This document shows positions 5,728-9,791 of a stretch of DNA of 9,791 nucleotides, in pieces (the stretch's first letter is position 1; every line of letters begins with the position of its first letter). The position numbers were made by a program, and so were the translations under genes. The notes under the pieces are model-generated. The model searched no databases. It was not told where the DNA came from and saw nothing but the letters and a program-made list of their open reading frames with translations. Origin of the DNA: Fervidobacterium sp. (GTDB lineage Bacteria; Thermotogota; Thermotogae; Thermotogales; Fervidobacteriaceae); NCBI GenBank assembly GCA_003522805.1, contig DPIB01000192.1:1-9791 (forward strand), written 5' to 3'.

Positions 5728-6840
5728 TTACTTAAGCAAGTTAGCAGAAATTACTGCAGCAAAAGAAAATTGCTGGTTCTTAATCATTTCGATGACAACA
5801 TCTTTTATTGGGTCACCACTTGCATCAATAGTAATCATGCCAGTAACTCCTTGGAAATCCTTAATACTTCTTACAGCTGTTGCTATTTTTTCAGGGTTTT
5901 TTGTTTTTGCCCTATCAATTGCTTCAACAAGTATCATATAAGCATCATATCCAAGCGGTGCATCAGATGATGGTGGTTTTGTTCCATATTTACCGATAAA
6001 TGCCTGGAGAAACTTCTTGGAATTTTGTGTCACGGGTGCATCAGGATGATAATGAGCTGTGAAGTACAGCCCTTCAACTGCTTGTCCACCCATTTGGATT
6101 AACTCAGGTGCATCTGCACCATCTCCCGCTAGGATGTATCCTTTGTAACCCATGCTCCTGGACTGTTTGGCAATTAAAGCTATCTCCTCATAGTATCCTG
6201 TTATTACGAATGCTTCACTACCATGGGAAATTGCTTTTGAAATTTGTTGCGTAAAATCCCTATCCCCAGCCTTATAACTGAGCTGAACAACTTGTTCAGA
6301 GTATGTTTTGAATCTGCTCATAAAATAATCTGTTAGCTCAGTACTATATTCGTCCCCAGTCTCTGTGAATATAGCAACACGTTTGACCTTCAAAGTTTTT
6401 GATACAAATTCAGCAAGAGCTTTTCCCTGAAACGGGTCTGTAAAACAGACCCTTGAAACAAACTTTTTCCCTTTGGTTACCAAAGGATTAGTTGCAACCG
6501 GAGCGACTAACGGAATTTTTCTTTTCTCTGCGACCTCACCTGCAGCTATTGTGTTACTGCTTATCACCTCACCTATAATTGCAGTCACACCTTCCTGGAT
6601 AATTAACTTTTCAGCCCCTTCTTGAGCACCTATTCTTTCACTTTTGCTATCGTAATAGACCAAGTCTATCTTCTCGCCTAAGACTGTTCCTCTTTCTTCA
6701 TGAGCCAGGTCTATACCCATTTTCATAGCCTTACCGAATCCAGATACTTCACCAGTAAGAGGTAAGAGTACCCCTATCTTTATGTTCCCAAAAAGCATGA
6801 AACAAACCAAAAGCAAAGGTATTACAATACACTTTTTCAT
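5728..6840 (-). CDS. Periplasmic branched-chain amino acid-type ABC substrate-binding protein (copy 1)
   Basis: This LivJ/LivK-type receptor (370 aa; periplasmic-binding-protein fold type I) captures a ligand, probably an amino acid, and delivers it to a membrane ABC complex. A Sec signal (MKKCIVIPLLLVCFMLFG) precedes mature NIKIGVLLPLTG. Family segments include AIIGEVISSNT, IPLVAPVATNP (the ligand-carboxylate loop), GYYEEIALIAKQ, GYILAGDGADAPEL and PLGYDAYMILVEAID. No lipobox is seen. I chose the ATG at 6840, 7 nt after GGGGTG (6848-6853); an upstream ATG at 6888 would place 16 odd residues before the signal peptide. It is about two-thirds identical by eye to the next gene. No permease or ATPase genes of the Liv type lie in the window. 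Confidence 0.94.
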   Translation of the reverse strand: MKKCIVIPLLLVCFMLFGNIKIGVLLPLTGEVSGFGKAMKMGIDLAHEERGTVLGEKIDLVYYDSKSERIGAQEGAEKLIIQEGVTAIIGEVISSNTIAAGEVAEKRKIPLVAPVATNPLVTKGKKFVSRVCFTDPFQGKALAEFVSKTLKVKRVAIFTETGDEYSTELTDYFMSRFKTYSEQVVQLSYKAGDRDFTQQISKAISHGSEAFVITGYYEEIALIAKQSRSMGYKGYILAGDGADAPELIQMGGQAVEGLYFTAHYHPDAPVTQNSKKFLQAFIGKYGTKPPSSDAPLGYDAYMILVEAIDRAKTKNPEKIATAVRSIKDFQGVTGMITIDASGDPIKDVVIEMIKNQQFSFAAVISANLLK

Positions 6841-6847
6841 AGCCAGC

Positions 6848-6853
6848 CACCCC
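6848..6853 (-). promoter_or_regulatory. Ribosome binding site fixing the copy-1 binding protein start at 6840
   Basis: GGGGTG within AAGGGGTGG lies 7 nt before the ATG at 6840, where the signal peptide begins with MKK. The ATG at 6888 has no such site. Confidence 0.75.
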
Positions 6854-6938
6854 TTCGTATGATAAAAATTCAGCAAACCTAATTGCATGATATGATTCTA
6901 TCATAAATAGTGTTGAAAAGAACAGGAAACATTCAAAA

Positions 6939-6966
6939 ATTATAACTTTTACTCGTACCGTTTGAA
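6939..6966 (-). promoter_or_regulatory. Possible separate promoter for the copy-1 binding protein
   Basis: In the 146-bp gap between the two binding-protein genes, minus-strand TTCAAA (6961-6966), a 16-bp spacer and a perfect TATAAT (6939-6944) suggest independent transcription, with a leader of about 90 nt. Read-through from the upstream copy is also possible because no clear terminator lies between them. Confidence 0.45.
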
Positions 6967-6986
6967 TTCTCGTAAATCACGATTTT

Positions 6987-8099
6987 CTACTTCACCGCAC
7001 TTGCGGATATTATTGCTGCAAATGTGAACTTCTGATTCTTCACTGTCTCAATAACGACATCTTTTGTTGCATTTCCGCTTGCATCTATAGTTATGACACC
7101 AGTGGCACCTTGAAAATTCTTGATACTTCTTACTGCTGTCGCGATAAGTTCAGGCTTTTTTGTCTTTGCCCTATCTATTGCTTCGATCAGTAACATGTAT
7201 GAATCATATCCAAGAGCTGCAAATGTGGAAGGTTTGACGCCATATTTTTTCGTGTACGATTCGACAAACTTCTTAGATACCTGCGTTATCGGTGCATCAG
7301 GATGATAGTGAGCTGAAAAATAAATCCCTTCAACTGCTTGCCCACCTATCTGAATTAACTCCGGTGCATCAGCACCATCACCAGCAAGGATGTATCCTTT
7401 GTAACCAAGTGCTCTTGCTTGTTGTGCTATCAGTGCTATTTCATTATAGTATCCTGTGACAAGTATCGCCTCACTGCCAAAAGAAAGGGCTTTTGAAAGC
7501 TGGGTACTGAATTCTTGATCACCGGACCTGTATTCTAATTTGAGCACTTGCCCGCCATACTTTTCGAATCTGTCTCTAAAATAATTTGAGAGGCCGACAC
7601 TGTATTCTTGTTCAGCGTCTGTGAATACCGCTGCTTTCTTAATTTTTAAAGTCTTTACTGCAAATTCAGCCAGTGCTGTTCCTTGAACTGGGTCGATGAA
7701 GCAAGCTCTCGAAACAAATTTCTTACCCTGTGTAACTGAAGGACTTGTTGAGGATGGACTGATCATAGGGATCTTTTTCTTTTCTGCAATCTCGCCTGCA
7801 GCTAATGAATTTCCACTGATAACCTCACCGATGATTGCAATGACTCCTTCTTTGTCTATGAGCCTTGTAGCACCATTCGCTGCTTCCGTCTTCTCACTCC
7901 TTGTATCCATATAAACGATATCTACCCTTTCACCTAGGACTGTCCCTTTTTCCTCATGAGCAAGCTCGATCCCTTTTTTGACAAGATCACCAAATGAAGC
8001 AACTCCGCCGGTAAGTGGTAAAAGTGCACCTATCTTTACGTTCGCAAAGAGACTAAGACAGACGTTCAACAAAACAACCCCTACAAAAAACTTTTTCAT
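6987..8099 (-). CDS. Periplasmic branched-chain amino acid-type ABC substrate-binding protein (copy 2)
   Basis: Second LivJ/LivK-type receptor, also 370 aa. The signal peptide MKKFFVGVVLLNVCLSLFA ends before NVKIGALLPLTG. Shared segments with copy 1 include GTVLGE, AIIGEVIS, GKKFVSR, GYKGYILAGDGADAPELIQ, AVEG and AHYHPDAP. The ligand-loop segment is SPSSTSPSV (114-122) rather than APVATNPLV, so the two may prefer different ligands. The start ATG is 8 nt after GGAGG (8108-8112). The pair looks like a tandem duplication. Transport partners must be encoded elsewhere. Confidence is high for the family and low for the ligand. Confidence 0.95.
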   Translation of the reverse strand: MKKFFVGVVLLNVCLSLFANVKIGALLPLTGGVASFGDLVKKGIELAHEEKGTVLGERVDIVYMDTRSEKTEAANGATRLIDKEGVIAIIGEVISGNSLAAGEIAEKKKIPMISPSSTSPSVTQGKKFVSRACFIDPVQGTALAEFAVKTLKIKKAAVFTDAEQEYSVGLSNYFRDRFEKYGGQVLKLEYRSGDQEFSTQLSKALSFGSEAILVTGYYNEIALIAQQARALGYKGYILAGDGADAPELIQIGGQAVEGIYFSAHYHPDAPITQVSKKFVESYTKKYGVKPSTFAALGYDSYMLLIEAIDRAKTKKPELIATAVRSIKNFQGATGVITIDASGNATKDVVIETVKNQKFTFAAIISASAVK

Positions 8100-8129
8100 A
8101 CCCGTTCCCTCCTTTGGAAAAGTAACATG

Positions 8130-8198
8130 TTCTAGTTCTAAGAGATAGAAACAAATACTTCCGCAGAGGTACTTGACTTGTATGCTTCTTCTAGTTCT
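8130..8198. repeat. Direct repeat TTCTAGTTCT upstream of the copy-2 binding protein
   Basis: TTCTAGTTCT occurs at 8130-8139 and again exactly at 8189-8198, starts 59 bp apart. A perfect minus-strand -35 hexamer TTGACA lies at 8213-8218, and the farther repeat sits where its -10 should be (only ACTAGA there). This may be a regulator-dependent promoter with two operator copies. Confidence 0.45.
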
Positions 8199-8230
8199 TA
8201 TGTGAGATTTTCTGTCAAACTCTGCTTTCT

Positions 8231-8536
8231 CTATTTCTTCAGTTTCGCAATCTCTTCCTCTACTTCTTTTGCTCCTTCTTTGTAGAATTGCTCCTCATCA
8301 GGGGCCAACTCTTTTAAAAGCCTCAAGAACTCCCCCGCATGGACCCTCTCTTCGTTTGCTACGTCGATCAGCACCTCTTGTGCCAACTTGTTATCAGTCG
8401 ACTCTGCCAGCTGAGTGTAAAGTTGGATTGCCTCGTACTCTGCTGCAATCATAAAACGGATAGATCTAACAAGTTCTTCGTGTGTTAATAACTCTTTTTC
8501 AGCACGTCCTGAAAATGCTATACCAAATTCTGGCAT
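8231..8536 (-). CDS. Ferritin-like / rubrerythrin-family short protein
   Basis: This 101-aa protein is predicted to bind a di-iron centre between helices. Helix 1 holds IRFMIAAEYEAIQLY with candidate ligand glutamates, helix 2 holds IDVANEERVHAGEFLRLL with the ExxH motif (ERVH). A charged tail follows (GAKEVEEEIAKLKK). With only two long helices it would build a four-helix ferritin-like core by dimerising, as encapsulated ferritins do. No encapsulin gene is in the window. The start ATG (MPEFGIAFSG) is 6 nt after GGAGGTG (8543-8549). The frame stays open for 70 codons upstream to an ATG at 8746, but that part is low-complexity, lacks a ribosome binding site and is not ferritin-like. Likely role: iron handling or oxidative-stress defence. 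Confidence 0.88.
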   Translation of the reverse strand: MPEFGIAFSGRAEKELLTHEELVRSIRFMIAAEYEAIQLYTQLAESTDNKLAQEVLIDVANEERVHAGEFLRLLKELAPDEEQFYKEGAKEVEEEIAKLKK

Positions 8537-8542
8537 AACATT

Positions 8543-8550
8543 CACCTCCC
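8543..8550 (-). promoter_or_regulatory. Ribosome binding site fixing the ferritin-like protein start at 8536
   Basis: GGGAGGTG lies 6 nt before the ATG at 8536. It rules against the 70-codon in-frame upstream extension. Confidence 0.85.
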
Positions 8551-8571
8551 TCGTATAATAGTAACTGTGTA

Positions 8572-8618
8572 AAAAAGTAAGTTTAGAGGCACTAAATACT
8601 TTTTCTTCCTTACTTTTT
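8572..8618 (-). repeat. Alternative hairpins upstream of the ferritin-like gene
   Basis: AAAAAGTAAG (8572-8581) pairs perfectly with CTTACTTTTT (8609-8618). The same left arm can instead pair with TACTTTTT at 8597-8604, extended by TTTAG (8582-8586)/CTAAA (8592-8596) around the loop AGGCA. The two folds exclude each other, and on the minus strand the shared arm ends in a T-run. This could be an attenuator-like leader, if transcription starts upstream. Confidence 0.4.
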
Positions 8619-8762
8619 GTTCTTTGAAAAAGAGAAGCCTTAATGCCATTATTGTCTTGTAGGTTTAGTAAAGGAGGATTCTTTTGCCTTCCCGTAAAAC
8701 CCTTTTGGTTACTACTTTGAAAACTGCTTCCTGATTTAGTTTTCATGCATTGCTATGCTTAA

Positions 8763-8791
8763 ATTATACCATAATTTCAGGATAAACTGAA
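8763..8791 (-). promoter_or_regulatory. Possible promoter for the ferritin-like gene, with overlapping dyad
   Basis: On the minus strand, TGGTATAAT forms an extended -10 (TATAAT at 8763-8768), with TTCAGT 17 bp upstream as a weak -35 (8786-8791). A perfect inverted repeat ATTTCAG (8774-8780), 6 bp, CTGAAAT (8787-8793) covers the -35. The transcript would have a leader of about 220 nt before the ferritin-like start. Confidence 0.4.
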
Positions 8792-8798
8792 ATCTAGG

Positions 8799-8828
8799 AA
8801 TGTTTTATAATGTTCTGTAATATTCTTT
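8799..8828. repeat. Three imperfect 10-bp tandem repeats (AATGTTCTNT type)
   Basis: AATGTTTTAT, AATGTTCTGT and AATATTCTTT follow without gaps at 8799, 8809 and 8819. The period is close to one DNA turn. They lie just upstream of the possible minus-strand promoter at 8763-8791, a position suited to an activator or a cooperative repressor. The region is AT-rich, so chance is possible. Confidence 0.35.
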
Positions 8829-8941
8829 AAAAATGCGAGAAACCCTGATTTTGAGAAAGAATGGCAAGATATCAAGACATTATCAAAAGCCCCTCTTTCA
8901 GAAATGAAATAGAAACATCTCTTCTGCGTCACTAAGTTTAT

Positions 8942-8970
8942 ACTATGTCGAAAATCAGACTTGACATAGT
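8942..8970. promoter_or_regulatory. Candidate operator: perfect inverted repeat over the azoreductase -35
   Basis: ACTATGTC (8942-8949) and GACATAGT (8963-8970) form a perfect 8-bp inverted repeat with a 13-bp spacer. The right arm overlaps the TTGACA hexamer, so a dimeric repressor bound here would occlude RNA polymerase. The regulator is unknown. Confidence 0.6.
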
Positions 8971-8988
8971 CTAATGACATGATAGAAT
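8961..8988 (+). promoter_or_regulatory. Promoter of the azoreductase gene
   Basis: A perfect TTGACA (8961-8966), a 16-bp spacer and TAGAAT (8983-8988) form a near-consensus sigma-70 promoter. The start would be near 8995, about 40 nt before the ATG. Confidence 0.8.
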
Positions 8989-9023
8989 TATATTACGAAG
9001 GCGTACATCAAAGTCTTATAGAA

Positions 9024-9031
9024 AGAGGAGG
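9024..9031 (+). promoter_or_regulatory. Ribosome binding site fixing the azoreductase start at 9038
   Basis: AGAGGAGG ends directly against an ATG at 9032, which is too close for initiation, but is 6 nt from the ATG at 9038. Confidence 0.85.
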
Positions 9032-9037
9032 ATGAAT

Positions 9038-9643
9038 ATGGCAAAAGTATTGTATATTAAAGCTAATCCAAAGAATAACGGCGAATCAAGAACATTTCAG
9101 ATTTCTGAGCGTTTTGTAGAGGCTTATAGGAAGAATCATCCTGAAGATGAGATCATAACATTGGACCTCTACAAAGAAGATATACACTTCTTAACAAAGG
9201 AGGATATAGACGCGATCTTTGGCCCCAAGACAGAAGAATCAAGAAATCATCCAGTGCTGAGGTATACATATCAATTTGCTGAAGCAGATAAGTATATCTT
9301 TGCAGTACCAATGTGGAATCTTGGTATTCCAGCCATACTGAAGGCGTATTTTGACTATGTGACGGTATCGGGCATAACCTTCAAATACACTGAGTATGGA
9401 GCGGTTGGACTCCTTGATGGCAAGAAAGCCGTCTGTATAATGACGACTGGTGGAGAATACATGACACCACCAATGTCAGATTTTGAAATGGCAAACAGAT
9501 ATCTCAGGACGCTTTTGGGATTCATGGGGGTAAAAGACGTAAAGAGCATAATTGCCCAAAGGCTTGATATGGAAGGCGAAGATATACAGAGAATACTAGG
9601 AGATACGTTGCAAAAAGCTGAGCAGATAGCTCAGGTGTTTTAG
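9038..9643 (+). CDS. azoR: FMN-dependent NADH azoreductase / quinone reductase (AzoR family)
   Basis: This 201-aa flavodoxin-fold oxidoreductase reduces quinones or azo compounds with NADH using FMN. After the first strand (AKVLYIKANP) the loop NPKNNGESRTF (10-20) would bind the FMN phosphate. PMWNLGIPAILKAYFDYV (91-108) and TTGGEY (136-141) are the characteristic flavin-side segments, with GLLDGKKAVCI between them. Length matches the family (about 200 aa). Start chosen at 9038 because of the ribosome binding site at 9024-9031. It has its own promoter with a dyad over the -35, so it is probably inducible, as detoxifying AzoR genes often are. A transposon remnant begins about 10 nt after the stop; no separate terminator is seen. 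Confidence 0.92.
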   Translation: MAKVLYIKANPKNNGESRTFQISERFVEAYRKNHPEDEIITLDLYKEDIHFLTKEDIDAIFGPKTEESRNHPVLRYTYQFAEADKYIFAVPMWNLGIPAILKAYFDYVTVSGITFKYTEYGAVGLLDGKKAVCIMTTGGEYMTPPMSDFEMANRYLRTLLGFMGVKDVKSIIAQRLDMEGEDIQRILGDTLQKAEQIAQVF

Positions 9644-9652
9644 CAAAGAGTC

Positions 9653-9753
9653 TACGTGAACTACCCCCACCTATAGAGGTGGTGGCTTCGTGGTCAATAC
9701 TCGTAACCGAGCAAGTTACCCCACGCTCAAAGGGCTGTCCCTTCCCCAAAATA
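9653..9753 (-). ncRNA. Possible TnpB-associated omega-RNA scaffold
   Basis: In IS605-type elements the right end is transcribed into the guide RNA of TnpB, with the guide taken from DNA just outside the element. The three stems at 9664-9743 lie in the correct place, read in the tnpB direction, and the guide would then come from the azoreductase gene end (about 9652 down to 9632). Structure is seen; function is inferred. Confidence 0.3.
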
Positions 9754-9791
9754 CTACATGCCTAATTTCACCAAGTTCTTTGCTGCATTTA
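9754..9791 (-). CDS. tnpB: TnpB-family RNA-guided nuclease, C-terminal end (partial)
   Basis: The minus strand entering from the window edge reads xNAAKNLVKLGM followed by TAG (9754-9756). This matches the D-x-N-A-A-x-N motif around the third RuvC catalytic aspartate of TnpB; the aspartate itself would lie just outside the window. Past the stop the same frame reads YFGEGTAL then TGA, and another frame stays open, so the tail may be shortened by mutation. Whether the gene is intact cannot be judged here. Confidence 0.55.
   Translation of the reverse strand, partial: NAAKNLVKLGM

Larger units (their letters stand above)
8537..9037. other. 501-bp divergent intergenic region
   Basis: This region separates the ferritin-like gene (minus) from the azoreductase gene (plus). 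It holds the ferritin-like leader hairpins (8572-8618), a possible minus promoter with dyad (8763-8793), 10-bp repeats (8799-8828) and the azoreductase promoter with inverted repeat (8942-8988). I see no tRNA or known riboswitch. A 67-codon minus frame at 8777-8980 lacks a ribosome binding site and is not called. Confidence 0.6.
9653..9791 (-). mobile_element. 3' end of an IS200/IS605-type tnpB element (partial)
   Basis: This stretch has the layout of an IS605-type right end: a tnpB C-terminus, then about 100 nt of folded non-coding DNA ending in a strong hairpin. The hairpin CCACCT (9667-9672)/AGGTGG (9677-9682) has an ATAG loop and continues past one mismatch with two more C-G pairs. Smaller stems are GTAAC (9703-9707)/GTTAC (9715-9719) and AAGGG (9730-9734)/CCCTT (9739-9743). 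The outer boundary near 9650-9655 is estimated. The element continues beyond the window. No tnpA is visible. Confidence 0.65.

Noticed and set aside
8572..8618. Hairpin considered as a plain terminator
   Set aside because: There is no supported gene upstream on the minus strand for it to terminate, and its stem is almost all A-T. It is kept only as a possible leader structure.
8777..8980. Minus-strand frame of 67 codons in the divergent region
   Set aside because: No ribosome binding site before its ATG, no recognisable motif, and it covers the azoreductase promoter.
9522..9749. Minus-strand frame containing GQPFERGVTCSVTSIDHEA
   Set aside because: It runs from the transposon right end into the azoR gene in antisense. 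The first part may be a shifted remnant of a longer TnpB tail, but it is not a gene by itself.

Overview
The window looks like a chromosomal segment from a member of the Thermotogales, most likely Fervidobacterium or a close relative. This is inferred from the character of the L11/L1 proteins, strong GGAGG-type ribosome binding sites, AT-rich DNA, and paired LivJ/LivK-type binding proteins. It was not checked by any search.

Layout. (1) Positions 1-1360: the tail of an unidentified reading frame, then a promoter, an RNA hairpin that copies the L1-binding site of 23S rRNA, rplK (L11), rplA (L1), and a bidirectional terminator. The usual partners (nusG upstream, rplJL-rpoBC downstream) are not adjacent. 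(2) Positions 1395-4286, minus strand: a compact four-gene operon. In transcription order it encodes a membrane-anchored DUF2807-like beta-helix protein, a YtrA-type GntR repressor, a small ABC-2-type permease and an ABC ATPase. All junctions overlap, and the promoter contains four exact 8-bp-spaced CTATANNA repeats. By analogy with ytr/lia systems this is probably a self-regulated envelope-stress or export module. (3) Positions 4447-5492, minus: a lone secreted lipoprotein with a DUF4382-like domain and its own terminator. (4) Positions 5564-8218, minus: two tandem paralogous periplasmic branched-chain-amino-acid-type binding proteins, with no permease or ATPase genes beside them in the window. 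(5) Positions 8231-8536, minus: a short two-helix ferritin-like/rubrerythrin-family protein with a 500-bp upstream region rich in repeats and dyads. (6) Positions 8942-9643, plus: an FMN-dependent NADH azoreductase/quinone reductase with a near-consensus promoter overlapped by a perfect inverted repeat. (7) Positions ~9653-9791: the 3' end of an IS200/IS605-type tnpB element on the minus strand, abutting the azoreductase gene and running off the window.

The best-supported regulatory feature is the L1 autoregulatory site. The most unusual unit is the beta-helix/GntR/ABC operon with its 8-bp operator-like array. The azoreductase dyad, the repeats around the ferritin-like gene and the possible omega-RNA of the tnpB remnant are secondary leads. 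Function calls rest on motifs read by eye, and several starts were moved downstream of the longest open frame because a strong ribosome binding site sits before the later ATG.
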